Of a stretch of 64,000 bases of DNA, positions 23,561 to 32,222 are shown piece after piece. Below the pieces are notes generated by a model, which saw only the letters and a program-made list of their open reading frames with translations, was not told the origin of the DNA and ran no database searches. Each line of letters starts with the position of its first letter. The first letter of the stretch is position 1. The DNA is from Candidatus Andeanibacterium colombiense (GTDB taxonomy: Bacteria > Pseudomonadota > Alphaproteobacteria > Sphingomonadales > Sphingomonadaceae). The position numbers were made by a program, and so were the translations under genes. The DNA lies in assembly GCA_029202985.1 (NCBI GenBank), contig CP119316.1, positions 744,001 to 808,000 of the forward strand, given 5' to 3'.

Positions 23561-23628
23561 GGTTCGTATCCTGTCCTACAGACTGAAAAAGAAGGGGAAA
23601 AGCTGGGGCCCGGTGGCGGGCGGCCGGC

Positions 23629-23997
23629 TTACTTCTTCTTGCCGGCGATCGGCTTGGCCTTGCCCTTGCGGGTGCGGGCGTTGGTATGGGTGCGCTGGCC
23701 GCGGACCGGCAGGCCCTTGCGGTGGCGCAGGCCGCGATAGCAGGCGAGGTCCATCAGACGCTTGATGTTCATCGCGACTTCGCGGCGAAGATCGCCCTCG
23801 ACCGTGTAGTCGGCGTCGATCGTCTCGCGGATCTGGAGGACTTCCTGGTCCGACAGATCCTGCACGCGGCGGCTGTGGTCGATGCCCAGCTTGTCCGCGA
23901 TCGCCTTGGCCGCCGTCGGGCCGATACCGTGAATATAGGTCAGCGCCACGATCACGCGCTTGTTGGTGGGAATGTTAACCCCGGCAATACGTGCCAT
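23629..23997 (-). CDS. rpsM: 30S ribosomal protein S13
   Basis: This 122-aa protein starts MARIAGVNIPTNKRV and ends with the basic GQRTHTNARTRKGKAKP tail that reaches the P-site tRNA. The ATG at 23995-23997 matches the family start; a longer frame upstream is not used. It heads the rpsM-rpsK-rpoA operon, and a strong promoter candidate lies 260 nt upstream. Confidence 0.98.
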   Translation of the reverse strand: MARIAGVNIPTNKRVIVALTYIHGIGPTAAKAIADKLGIDHSRRVQDLSDQEVLQIRETIDADYTVEGDLRREVAMNIKRLMDLACYRGLRHRKGLPVRGQRTHTNARTRKGKAKPIAGKKK

Positions 23998-24256
23998 TAA
24001 AATCTTTCTCCTGCTCCACAGCGGTGGGCCAGCCTGATATGGGGATGACACAGCACTATCTCAACGCGTTGATCTTCGAAAAAACGGCCGTATCGGAACG
24101 GCAAAAAGCCCGGCAGGCGCAAACAGCTGCGACCCCGGACGATCCGTCTTTAACGAAGGTGGATGCGCTTAGTGCGATTCTCGGTCGCCGTCAACAGCAA
24201 CGTCAGCGCGGAGCAGAAGAGCCGCCGCGCACGGGCGACTGGACGTCGCCCGCCTT

Positions 24257-24285
24257 CATATACCCCAGACCGGCCGCCCGGTCAA
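24257..24285 (-). promoter_or_regulatory. sigma-70 type promoter for the rpsM-rpsK-rpoA operon
   Basis: On the minus strand TTGACC (24280-24285) is separated by exactly 17 nt from TATATG (24257-24262). It lies in the 407-nt gap between adk and rpsM (23998-24404), where no gene is seen. The implied 5' leader is about 250 nt, long enough for regulation by a ribosomal protein. This suggests the alpha operon is transcribed apart from secY-adk. Confidence 0.65.
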
Positions 24286-24404
24286 AGCGGGGATTTGTAA
24301 CAAAACCCGCTCCGCCGCGACGGTCCGGCAGGGGGCCAGACAAAACGCTCAACCCAGAAGAGAGTGTCAAAAGAGGGCCTCCCCGGGTAGCCCGCCTTCC
24401 GGCC

Positions 24405-25058
24405 TCAGCCGGCTGTGCCGAGGATCGCCTCGATACCTGCGGTGACTTCCTCGATATCGGCCATGCCGTCGATCCGGCTGACGATTCCACGCGCTTCGTA
24501 GATCGGCAGGATCGGCGCGGTTTTCGCGCGGTATTCGGCGAGCCGGGTCCGCACGGTTTCCTCATTGTCGTCGGGCCGGCGCTTGAATTCGTGGTGCCCG
24601 CATTTGTCGCAGGTACCTTCGACCTTCGGTCGCTCGAACTTGTCGTGATAGCCCTGCCCGCAATAGGCGCAAGTATAGCGGCCGGTGATGCGCTCTACCA
24701 ACGCCTCCTCATCGACCTCGAGCTCGATCACATGATCGAGCTTGCGCTTGTGCTGCGCCAGGATCGCGTCGAGCGCATGGGCCTGCTCGGCAGTGCGCGG
24801 ATAGCCGTCGAAGATCGCTCCGGTCTGCGGCCCCATGAACTCGAGCTCGTCCGAGATCAGCGCCGAGACGATCTCGTCCGAGACCAGCTCGCCCGCTTCC
24901 ATCACGGCCTTGACCCGCAAGCCGGTCGGCGTTTCCGCCTTCACCGCGGCGCGCAACATGTCGCCGGTCGAGAGCTGACGCATCCCGTGCCGTTCGACGA
25001 GCCGCTTGGCCTGTGTCCCCTTGCCCGCCCCAGGCGGCCCCAGAAGGATGATGTTCAT
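24405..25058 (-). CDS. adk: adenylate kinase
   Basis: This 217-aa enzyme interconverts ATP + AMP and 2 ADP. It has the P-loop GPPGAGKGTQ (7-16), the AMP-binding region STGDMLRAA, FDGYPRT and a long LID with four Cys (CAYCGQGYH ... CDKCGHHEF), so the LID is probably zinc-structured. The start ATG at 25056-25058 is used; three extra codons are open upstream. It follows secY, a common spc-operon order. Confidence 0.97.
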   Translation of the reverse strand: MNIILLGPPGAGKGTQAKRLVERHGMRQLSTGDMLRAAVKAETPTGLRVKAVMEAGELVSDEIVSALISDELEFMGPQTGAIFDGYPRTAEQAHALDAILAQHKRKLDHVIELEVDEEALVERITGRYTCAYCGQGYHDKFERPKVEGTCDKCGHHEFKRRPDDNEETVRTRLAEYRAKTAPILPIYEARGIVSRIDGMADIEEVTAGIEAILGTAG

Positions 25059-25109
25059 AGTCCCCACTCCACTCTTATCCGGCCGCTGTCGGGCCGGTCC
25101 TTGCCGCGC

Positions 25110-26456
25110 CTAGCGCAGCCGGCCTTTCAACTTGGCCTTCTTGATGAGGTCACCATACTGGTGCGCCAGCAGGTGCGACTGGATCTGCGTGATCGTATCG
25201 ACCGTGACGTTGACGACGATCAGCAGGCTGGTGCCGCCGAAAAAGAGCGCGGTGCCGGTTTCGGCCAGAATCAGCTCCGGCACGCAGCACACGATTGTCA
25301 GATAGATCGCGCCGAGCACGGTGATCCGGGTCAGCACGTAATCGAGATAGTTGGCGGTGTTCTTGCCCGGACGGATGCCCGGGATGAAGCCGCCGTTCTT
25401 CTTGAGATTGTCGGCCGTCTCTTCCGGATTGAACACCACCGCGGTGTAGAAGAAGCAGAAGAAGATGATCCCAAGCGCATAGAGCGCCATGTAGATCGGC
25501 TGGCCGTGCTGGAGATACTGGTTGAGCGTTACCAGTATGGTCCCGGCGGTGCTTTCCGGATCGAGCGAGGCGCCGGCGAACTGCGTGATCGTCAGCGGCA
25601 GCAGCAGCAGCGAACTCGCGAAGATCGGCGGAATAACGCCCGAGGTGTTGAGCTTGAGCGGCAGGTGGCTGCGATCGGCCTGCATCATCCCGCGCGCGCT
25701 GGCCCGCTTCGGATACTGGATCAGCAGGCGCCGCTGAGCGCGTTCCATGAAACATATCCCGAGGATCAGCGCCACGATCATCACCACGATCCCGATGATC
25801 GTCAGGGCGCTGGTGCTGCCGGTGCGGCTGCCTTCGAACAAGTTCGTGGCAAAGGTCGGGAAGCGCGAGACGATGCCCGCCATGATGATCAGCGACACGC
25901 CATTGCCGATGCCGCGGCTGGTGATCTGTTCGCCCAGCCACAGCAGGAACATGGTTCCGCCGACCAGCGAGATGATCCCGGCGACATAGAACACCGGCGT
26001 GGGATCGACCGCGAAGCCGCCGACGTCAGCATTCTTCACCACTGCAAAGCCCTGGATCAAACACAGGAACACCGCGCCGTAGCGGGTGTACTGGTTGAGC
26101 TTCTTGCGCCCGCTTTCGCCTTCCTTCTTGATGGAGGCGAGCGCGGGATGCAGCGATGCCGCCAGTTGCACCACGATCGAAGCAGTGATGTAGGGCATGA
26201 TGCCGAGCGAGATCAGGCTGTAATTCGACAGCGCGCCGCCCGAGAACATGTTGAACAGGTCGAGGATCCCGCCCGCATTCGCATCGAAGAAGCGCTTCAA
26301 CGCGATCGGATCGATACCCGGCAGCGGCACGAAGCTGAGAAAGCGGAACACGATCAGCGCACCGACAGTGAACCAGATGCGCTGCTTGAGCTCGGTCGCC
26401 TTGCCGAAATTGGCGAGGTTGAGATTGCTCGCAATATTGTCGGAGCGTGATGCCAT
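25110..26456 (-). CDS. secY: preprotein translocase subunit SecY
   Basis: This 448-aa, ten-segment channel protein of the Sec translocon carries PLPGIDPIAL near the start, the plug/TM2 region FNMFSGGALSNYSLISLGIMPYI (split across the first two segments) and the cytosolic loop ...ANYLDYVLTRIT. It lies between rplO and adk in the spc order and forms the inner-membrane pore with SecE and SecG. Confidence 0.97.
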   Translation of the reverse strand: MASRSDNIASNLNLANFGKATELKQRIWFTVGALIVFRFLSFVPLPGIDPIALKRFFDANAGGILDLFNMFSGGALSNYSLISLGIMPYITASIVVQLAASLHPALASIKKEGESGRKKLNQYTRYGAVFLCLIQGFAVVKNADVGGFAVDPTPVFYVAGIISLVGGTMFLLWLGEQITSRGIGNGVSLIIMAGIVSRFPTFATNLFEGSRTGSTSALTIIGIVVMIVALILGICFMERAQRRLLIQYPKRASARGMMQADRSHLPLKLNTSGVIPPIFASSLLLLPLTITQFAGASLDPESTAGTILVTLNQYLQHGQPIYMALYALGIIFFCFFYTAVVFNPEETADNLKKNGGFIPGIRPGKNTANYLDYVLTRITVLGAIYLTIVCCVPELILAETGTALFFGGTSLLIVVNVTVDTITQIQSHLLAHQYGDLIKKAKLKGRLR

Positions 26457-26579
26457 GGGAACGCGTTTACCCTTATTCGGCGAGCCGGCGGCGATGGCCG
26501 GCTTCCCCCCTAATTTCAGCTGTCAGCCATATAGGGAGCGGGCGGAGATGCGAACACCCCCGCCCATTCGATTTACCGG

Positions 26580-27116
26580 TTATTCGGCAGCCTTGCCCTT
26601 GGGCTTGGCCTTGTTGGCTTCGCGGCGAGCGGTCTTCTTCTCGTCTTCGCTGACCTTCGGAGCGGCGACCTCGACCGAACCGCCGGCCTTTTCGACCGCG
26701 GCGATCGCGCCCTTGCTGGCGCCGGTCACCGCAAAAGCGACCTTGGCGGTGAATTCACCCTTGCCGAGCAGGCGCACGCCGTCCTTGCCGCCGCGGGCCA
26801 GGCCGATGGCCTTGAGCGCCGCGTGATCGACCACGCCCTTGATGTCGAGCTTGCCGGCATCGATGAACTTCTGGATCAGGCCCAGGTTCACCTCGGCATA
26901 GTCCTTGGCGAAGATGTTGTTGAAGCCACGCTTCGGGATCCGCATGTGGAGCGGCATCTGGCCGCCTTCGAAGCCGCCGATCGAAACGCCTTCACGGGCC
27001 TTCTGGCCCTTCTGGCCACGGCCGCCGGTCTTGCCCTTGCCCGAGCCGATACCCCGGCCGATGCGCATGCGGCGGTGACGGGCGCCTTCGTTGTCGCGGA
27101 TTTCATTCAGTTTCAT
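26580..27116 (-). CDS. rplO: 50S ribosomal protein L15
   Basis: This 178-aa protein starts MKLNEIRDNEGARHRRMR and has the glycine-rich GIGSGKGKTGGRGQKGQKAR segment of L15, with a Lys/Glu-rich C-terminal tail of about 25 residues beyond the core. It normally follows rpmD; here an acyltransferase gene and rlmJ separate the two. The acyltransferase gene on the same strand ends 54 nt upstream, so rplO-secY-adk may depend on a promoter near or inside that gene. Confidence 0.97.
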   Translation of the reverse strand: MKLNEIRDNEGARHRRMRIGRGIGSGKGKTGGRGQKGQKAREGVSIGGFEGGQMPLHMRIPKRGFNNIFAKDYAEVNLGLIQKFIDAGKLDIKGVVDHAALKAIGLARGGKDGVRLLGKGEFTAKVAFAVTGASKGAIAAVEKAGGSVEVAAPKVSEDEKKTARREANKAKPKGKAAE

Positions 27117-27170
27117 GGTGCACTCGCTTTCGCTTTGGTCGCGCTGATAGGAGGCGGGCCCTTAGCGGCC

Positions 27171-28343
27171 CTAGGGCGCGTTGTCACTCCCTTTTAGCCG
27201 CCCGAGATGGCTATGCAGCCGGCGGCGCAGCCAGTCGCGCACCGGCCGCTCGAACCATACGTAGCTCAGCCGCGCGACCACCAGCACCAGCGCGACGAAC
27301 AGCACCATGAACCATCCGTGCCGCGCGACCTCCGCCGGGTTCGTCCCCGGCAGCAACACCAGCAGCAGGCACAATTGCACCGGCACGTGCCACAGATAGA
27401 CGCCGTAGGTGTTTTCACCCAGCCACTGGCAGCCCTTGCGCAGCCAGCCCGGCGCGAAGGGCTCGGCCACCGCGAGCATCATGAACAGCGCGCCGAACAG
27501 GCCCGGCAGCGCCACGAAGCGCCACGACCAGTCCTGGTTCACCCACGCGCCCCATGCGCCGAGCGCAACAAGCAGCAGCACCGGCGCGACAAGCCGCCAG
27601 CCCCGGTTCCAATTGCCGCGCAGCACCAGGTTGAGCCCGCAGCCGATGAAGAAATAATACCCGCAGGCGAAGATCTTGGTGAAATCGGTCCACGCATGAT
27701 CGGCGAAATAGAACCCCGCCACCAGCACCGCGACCAGCGGCAGGCCGAAGCGCACGACCGCTCTCCGGCTCATCCAGAACAGCGCATAGACGACCACCTC
27801 GACCGATACCGACCAGATCGGCCCGTTGAACGAATAGCCGTCGCCGGGAAGGTGCAGCCAATCCGATGCGAACAGCAATTGCCTGAAGAAGTGCGGCCAG
27901 TCGTAATTGCCATAGAGCGCGGTGTAGCCGAAGCGCCGCAGCATCGCGAATTCGAGCCCCGCAACCACCAGCAGGGTCAGCAGATGGAGCGGATAGAGCC
28001 GCGCGAAGCGGTTGATCGCGAAGCTGCGCGTGTCTGCATTCGAGCCGTAATAGACCTGCGCGAACACGAAGCCCGAAATCAGCCAGAAGATCTGCACCGC
28101 GAGGAAGCCGTCGATGTAGATCCGCGAGAGCCACGCGCTGCCCGGATACATCCAGATCGCCCCGCGCAGCGGCGCGCGGCTGGGGCCGGCCATGAAGAAG
28201 TGGATATAATGGTACAGCAGCACCGCCACCGCCGCGATCCCGCGCACCCCGTCGATCAGCGACAGATAGCCCGAATAGCCGTGATGCCGCGCAAGATGCG
28301 GCCCGGCGTCAACGCCGGCCTCCTGTGCAGCGCTCTTGTGCAT
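27171..28343 (-). CDS. acyltransferase family 3 membrane protein
   Basis: This 390-aa protein with about ten membrane segments belongs to the OafA/NodX-type O-acyltransferase family. It opens with YLSLIDGVRGIAAVAVLLYH, whose D-x-x-R-G and His are conserved, then has FAINRFARLYPLHLL with the family Arg motif. Members transfer acyl groups to sugars of lipopolysaccharide, exopolysaccharide or peptidoglycan. The acceptor here is unknown. It sits inside the spc ribosomal operon between rpmD and rplO on the operon strand, which is unusual. Confidence 0.88.
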   Translation of the reverse strand: MHKSAAQEAGVDAGPHLARHHGYSGYLSLIDGVRGIAAVAVLLYHYIHFFMAGPSRAPLRGAIWMYPGSAWLSRIYIDGFLAVQIFWLISGFVFAQVYYGSNADTRSFAINRFARLYPLHLLTLLVVAGLEFAMLRRFGYTALYGNYDWPHFFRQLLFASDWLHLPGDGYSFNGPIWSVSVEVVVYALFWMSRRAVVRFGLPLVAVLVAGFYFADHAWTDFTKIFACGYYFFIGCGLNLVLRGNWNRGWRLVAPVLLLVALGAWGAWVNQDWSWRFVALPGLFGALFMMLAVAEPFAPGWLRKGCQWLGENTYGVYLWHVPVQLCLLLVLLPGTNPAEVARHGWFMVLFVALVLVVARLSYVWFERPVRDWLRRRLHSHLGRLKGSDNAP

Positions 28344-28641
28344 CGGGCGCCCTTAGAGGGTGGAAACGAATATCGCCAGCCCACCTGCGGATGCAATTCG
28401 CAGCCGCAAACGCCGCCCCGCCCCGCTTCGATTGCCGATATGCTCTGGCTTCGGGCTGCCCCCGACCGTTCTCGGCCTCCGGCGACGCTCGCCAACGCGG
28501 GCTTGAGGCCTCGCACAGAATGCTTTGAAGGTTTCCGCCCAACTCTGTACGGGCACCGGCTTGGTTGCTTCGATCGCCTCGCGCTCGCCTTTCCGCGCCC
28601 CGCAGCTCGTATAAAGCAGATCGCCAGGACTTCGAATTACG
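28344..28641. other. divergent gap between acyltransferase and rlmJ
   Basis: This 298-nt stretch separates two divergent genes and must hold promoters for both. A TATAAA lies near 28611-28616, about 25 nt before the rlmJ start, but its -35 region is poor. No gene is convincing. Confidence 0.4.
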
Positions 28642-29472
28642 ATGAATTATCGCCATTCCTTCCACGCTGGCAACAGTGCCGATGTCGTGAAGCACAGCCT
28701 GCTGATCGCCCTCGTGCGGGCCCTGCAGCACAAACAGGGCGCGCTCACGCTGATAGACACCCACGCCGGCCGCGGGCTGTACGACCTTGCTGGCGAGGAT
28801 GCCCAACGCACCGGCGAGGCCACGCAGGGCGTGATGCGGGCTTTTGCCGATCCGAACCCCTTGCTGGACGACTATCGCGCCGCCGTACAGGCGGTGAATG
28901 TCGGCGCCGGGCCACAGCTCTATCCCGGCTCGCCGCGGATTCTGGCGCAACTTCTGCGCCCGCAGGACTTGCTGATCCTCAACGAAAAACATCCCGAAGA
29001 CGCCTACGCCCTGCGCGGCGCGATGCGCGACACATCCGCCGCCGTGCATGAACGCGACGCCTACGAACTGTGGCTGGCAATGCTGCCGCCCCGCACTCCG
29101 CGCGGCGTGGTGGTGGTCGATCCGCCGTACGAGCAGACCGACGAACGCGCATGTATCACCGCTACCCTTGCCGCCGCTTGCCGCAAATGGGCGCATGGCG
29201 TGACGGTGATCTGGTATCCGCTGAAAGACCGCGCCACGCATTCGCGGTGGAAGGAGCAGCTACGCAAGCTCGGCATCCCGAAATTGCTGAGCGTGGAACA
29301 CTGGTTGTACGATGGTGATCAGCCCGGCATCTATAACGGCGCGGGCCTCTTTATCGTGAACCCGCCCTACGCCTTCACGCAGGCGCTGCCCCGGTTGCTG
29401 GAAGCCCTGCGCGCCGCGCTGGCGCCGGAGGGGCATAGGGGCGAGATTACAGCCGATTGGTTGGGCGATTGA
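28642..29472 (+). CDS. rlmJ: 23S rRNA (adenine2030-N6)-methyltransferase
   Basis: This 276-aa protein starts MNYRHSFHAGNSADVVKH, the typical RlmJ N terminus, with the SAM-binding LIDTHAGRGLYDL and the catalytic VVVDPPYEQ motif (D-P-P-Y) of N6-adenine methyltransferases. It modifies A2030 of 23S rRNA. It is the only plus-strand gene within the ribosomal supercluster, opposing transcription from rpmD and rplO, and must be transcribed separately. A short hairpin (29491-29508) follows its stop. Confidence 0.93.
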   Translation: MNYRHSFHAGNSADVVKHSLLIALVRALQHKQGALTLIDTHAGRGLYDLAGEDAQRTGEATQGVMRAFADPNPLLDDYRAAVQAVNVGAGPQLYPGSPRILAQLLRPQDLLILNEKHPEDAYALRGAMRDTSAAVHERDAYELWLAMLPPRTPRGVVVVDPPYEQTDERACITATLAAACRKWAHGVTVIWYPLKDRATHSRWKEQLRKLGIPKLLSVEHWLYDGDQPGIYNGAGLFIVNPPYAFTQALPRLLEALRAALAPEGHRGEITADWLGD

Positions 29473-29490
29473 AGTAAACCCTCATCTCCC

Positions 29491-29508
29491 CTCCTCCCAA
29501 AGGAGGAG
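29491..29508 (+). terminator. hairpin after rlmJ
   Basis: CTCCTCC (29491-29497) pairs with GGAGGAG (29502-29508) over a 4-nt loop, 18 nt after the rlmJ stop. There is no T tract, so it may only weakly terminate rlmJ transcription that converges on rpmD. Confidence 0.45.
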
Positions 29509-29609
29509 TTGCCGCGCTTCCGGTAAGTCTGCTTTCTCCGATTCACCGGCATGTCCGCCTTCATCCAATGGCAGACATTCGCGCGCCTTATTCGCCTCGC
29601 GCCGAAATG

Positions 29610-29633
29610 AAAAACCCCGGCACGAGGCCGGGG
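29610..29633 (-). terminator. intrinsic terminator after rpmD
   Basis: The stem CCCCGGC / GCCGGGG (29615-29621 / 29627-29633) with a 5-nt loop is followed on the minus strand by a run of five T (29610-29614). It lies 28 nt after the rpmD stop and would end the S10-spc transcript there, before rlmJ. Confidence 0.82.
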
Positions 29634-29661
29634 CTTTCCTTATCCATCGCTGGAAAAGAGG

Positions 29662-29838
29662 TCAGTCGACCACTTTGACCATATGCGGCAGCTTGGCGAT
29701 CGCGCCGCGCACTTCAGGGGTGTCTTCGCGTTCGACCACCCGGTTCATCTTGCCCAGGCCCAGACCGATCAGGATCTTCTTCTGGCTTTCGGGGCGGCGG
29801 ATCGGCGAACCGATCTGCTTGATCTTGATTTTCGCCAT
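29662..29838 (-). CDS. rpmD: 50S ribosomal protein L30
   Basis: This 58-aa gene lies 5 nt downstream of rpsE. Translation gives MAKIKIKQIGSPIRRPESQK, then LIGLGLGKMNRVVERED and a C terminus KLPHMVKVVD, the full L30 sequence. It is the last gene of the first spc segment, because a terminator follows and rplO is displaced by more than 2.5 kb. Confidence 0.96.
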   Translation of the reverse strand: MAKIKIKQIGSPIRRPESQKKILIGLGLGKMNRVVEREDTPEVRGAIAKLPHMVKVVD

Positions 29839-29843
29839 CTAGC

Positions 29844-30602
29844 TTACTCCGTCAGCGCAGCGGCGTCGGCTTCCGCCTCGGCCTCGCCCGCGCCGCCACG
29901 GCCCAGAAGGTCGGCGACCTTCTTGCCCCGGCGCTGAGCGACCGACTTCGGCGAAGTCTGGTTGGTCAGCGCGTCGAACGTGGCGCGGATCATGTTGTAG
30001 GGGTTCGACGTGCCGATCGACTTGGTCACCACGTCGTGGACGCCCAGGCTCTCGAACACGGCGCGCATCGGACCGCCGGCGATGATGCCGGTGCCCGGAG
30101 GCGCGGTGCGGAGGTTGACCTTGCCGGCACCGAAACGGCCCTTGCCGTCGTGATGCAGGGTGCGGCCTTCCTTCAGCGGGACGCGGACCATCTTCTTCTT
30201 GGCCGCGGCAGTCGCCTTGGTGATCGCCTCGGGAACTTCGCGAGCCTTGCCATGGCCGAAGCCGACGCGGCCCTTGCCGTCACCCACCACGACCAGCGCG
30301 GCGAAACCGAAGCGCTTGCCGCCCTTCACCGTCTTGGAAACGCGGTTGATGTGAACCAGCTTCTCGATCAGCTCTTCGCCGCCATCGTCGTCGCCGCCAC
30401 GGCCGCGGTTGCGGTCGTCACGACCGCCGCCACGCCCGCGGTTGCCACCGCGATCGTTGCCGCCGCGGTCGTTACCGCCACGGCCACGGCCGCCACGGCC
30501 GCGACGGGCGTCTTCCTGCGGAGCGGCTTCGGCTTCGGCCGGAGCTGCGGTCACCGGAGCTTCGAGTTCCGGGGTTTCGTTGGTGTTTTCATCAGCCATC
30601 AT
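29844..30602 (-). CDS. rpsE: 30S ribosomal protein S5 with long RGG-rich N-terminal extension
   Basis: The S5 core starts near residue 78 (LIEKLVHINRVSKTVKGG) and continues with GRVGFGHGKAREVPEA and GTGIIAGGPMRAV, as in standard S5 of about 167 aa. The 252-aa protein therefore has about 77 extra residues: an acidic Ala/Glu-rich start followed by Arg/Gly repeats (residues 33-70, for example RGGNDRGGNDRGGNRGR). The start overlaps the rplR stop. The extension should be disordered and could bind RNA. Confidence 0.96.
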   Translation of the reverse strand: MMADENTNETPELEAPVTAAPAEAEAAPQEDARRGRGGRGRGGNDRGGNDRGGNRGRGGGRDDRNRGRGGDDDGGEELIEKLVHINRVSKTVKGGKRFGFAALVVVGDGKGRVGFGHGKAREVPEAITKATAAAKKKMVRVPLKEGRTLHHDGKGRFGAGKVNLRTAPPGTGIIAGGPMRAVFESLGVHDVVTKSIGTSNPYNMIRATFDALTNQTSPKSVAQRRGKKVADLLGRGGAGEAEAEADAAALTE

Positions 30603-30946
30603 CAGAACTCCAGCCCGCCTTCGCGGGCGGCGTCGGCCAGCGCCTTGACGCGGCCGTGGAACAGGAAACCGCCGCGGTCGAACACCACGGTGGTCACGCC
30701 GGCCTTCTGGGCGGCGGCGGCAATGTCCTTGCCCACCTGCACGGCGGCATCGACATTGGCACCCGAAGCGCTGGCTCCGAGCGTCGAGGCGGCGGCAACG
30801 GTCTTGCCGGCGACATCGTCGATGATCTGTGCGTAGATGTGCCGGCCGGTGCGATGCACCGACAGACGCGGACGATTGCCCGAGTGGCTCTTGAGCGCGG
30901 TGCGCACGCGGCGCCGGCGGCGATCGAAAAGAGAGAGCTTGGCCAT
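30602..30946 (-). CDS. rplR: 50S ribosomal protein L18
   Basis: This 114-aa protein has RTALKSHSGNRPRLSVHRTGRH split over the N-terminal 5S-rRNA-binding region and ends FDRGGFLFHGRVKALADAAR, both typical of L18. It binds 5S rRNA in the central protuberance. It lies 1 nt after rplF and overlaps rpsE. Confidence 0.97.
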   Translation of the reverse strand: MAKLSLFDRRRRRVRTALKSHSGNRPRLSVHRTGRHIYAQIIDDVAGKTVAAASTLGASASGANVDAAVQVGKDIAAAAQKAGVTTVVFDRGGFLFHGRVKALADAAREGGLEF

Positions 30947-30947
30947 C

Positions 30948-31484
30948 TTACTTCTTCTTCCCTTCCTTGCGGAAGATGAACTCGCCGCGGTACTTGATGC
31001 CCTTGCCCTTGTAGGGTTCGGGCTTGCGCCAGCGGCGAACCTCGGCCGCGAACTGGCCGACCTGCTGCTTGTCGATACCGCTGATCTCGATGGTGGTCTG
31101 ATCAGGGGTCTTCACCTCGAGGCCTTCCGGCACATCGAGATCGACGTCGTGCGAATAGCCGAGCTGAAGCTTGAGCTTCGGGCCCTGCGCCGACGCACGA
31201 TAACCGACGCCGGTGATCTCGAGCACCTTGGTGTAACCCTGGGTTACCCCGGTCACCAGGTTCTCGACCAGCGTGCGCTGCATGCCCCAGAAGGAGCGCG
31301 CCTGCTTGGTGTCGTTGGCCGGGCGCACCAGGATGCGGCCGTCGTCGTCCAGCGTATAGCTGATCTCGTCGCGCAGCGTCAGCGTGAGGGTGCCCTTCGA
31401 GCCCTTCACCGTGAGGACGCCGTTGGCGATCTCCGCGGTAACTCCGGCGGGCACCGCGACCGGCACTTTACCGATGCGGCTCAT
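30948..31484 (-). CDS. rplF: 50S ribosomal protein L6
   Basis: This 178-aa protein starts MSRIGKVPVAVPAGV and ends with the conserved EPYKGKGIKYRGEFIFRKEGKK. Two internal L6 repeats are visible. It binds 23S rRNA near the factor-binding site. It overlaps rpsH by one base, consistent with coupled translation. Confidence 0.97.
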   Translation of the reverse strand: MSRIGKVPVAVPAGVTAEIANGVLTVKGSKGTLTLTLRDEISYTLDDDGRILVRPANDTKQARSFWGMQRTLVENLVTGVTQGYTKVLEITGVGYRASAQGPKLKLQLGYSHDVDLDVPEGLEVKTPDQTTIEISGIDKQQVGQFAAEVRRWRKPEPYKGKGIKYRGEFIFRKEGKKK

Positions 31485-31879
31485 CAGAACACCTCCGCAA
31501 GCACTTCGCCGCCGACGTTCTGGGCGCGTGCTTCGTTGTCCGAAAGCACGCCCTTTGGCGTCGAGACGATGGAGATTCCAAGGCCGTTGCGGACATTCGG
31601 AAGCTCCTTGGAGCCCGAATAGACGCGGCGGCCCGGCTTCGAGACGCGGGCGACGAACTTGATCGCCGGCTCGCCTTCGAAATACTTCAGTTCGATCCGC
31701 AGCTGCGGATGCTTGCCCGAAGCGTCCTCGCTGAAGCCACGGATGTAGCCTTCGCGACGGAGAACCTCGAGCACGTTCGCACGCAGCTTCGACGCCGGCG
31801 AAAGGACGCTGTCCTTCTTCGCCCGCTGGCCGTTGCGGATACGGGTGAGCATGTCACCCAGGGGATCGGTCAATGCCAT
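31484..31879 (-). CDS. rpsH: 30S ribosomal protein S8
   Basis: This 131-aa protein has the S8 start MALTDPLGDMLTRIRN and the C-terminal STPKGVLSDNEARAQNVGGE. In E. coli S8 binds spc mRNA near rplE and represses the operon; I did not identify the matching RNA structure here. Confidence 0.97.
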   Translation of the reverse strand: MALTDPLGDMLTRIRNGQRAKKDSVLSPASKLRANVLEVLRREGYIRGFSEDASGKHPQLRIELKYFEGEPAIKFVARVSKPGRRVYSGSKELPNVRNGLGISIVSTPKGVLSDNEARAQNVGGEVLAEVF

Positions 31880-31889
31880 CTCGTGATCC

Positions 31890-32195
31890 TTACCAGCTCG
31901 ACTTCGTCACGCCCGGGATCAGGCCCTTGTTGGCCAGGTCCCGCAGTTCGATGCGGTTAAGCCCGAACTTGCGATAATAGCCGCGCGGACGGCCGGTGGT
32001 TGCACAGCGGTTGCGCACCCGGGTGGGATTCCCGTTGCGCGGGATTTCGGCAAGCTTGAGGCGCGCCACGAGCCGCTCGGTTTCGTCGAGCTTCTCGTTG
32101 TCGGCAACGGCCTTCAGCTTGGCGTATTTCGCCGCATATTTCTTGACGAGCTTCTTACGACGCTCGTTCTTGTTCACGGAACTCAGTTTCGCCAT
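31890..32195 (-). CDS. rpsN: 30S ribosomal protein S14
   Basis: This 101-aa protein has the C-terminal core NRCATTGRPRGYYRKFGLNR and GLIPGVTKSSW. It lacks the CxxC pairs of the zinc form, so it is the long zinc-free S14 type usual in proteobacteria. It lies between rplE and rpsH. Confidence 0.97.
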   Translation of the reverse strand: MAKLSSVNKNERRKKLVKKYAAKYAKLKAVADNEKLDETERLVARLKLAEIPRNGNPTRVRNRCATTGRPRGYYRKFGLNRIELRDLANKGLIPGVTKSSW

Positions 32196-32222
32196 GGACT
32201 TAAGCTCTCTCTACTCAGCGGC

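Noticed and set aside
23991..26450. 819-codon plus-strand frame over adk and secY
   Set aside because: Antisense shadow with His/Arg/Asp-rich low-complexity translation.
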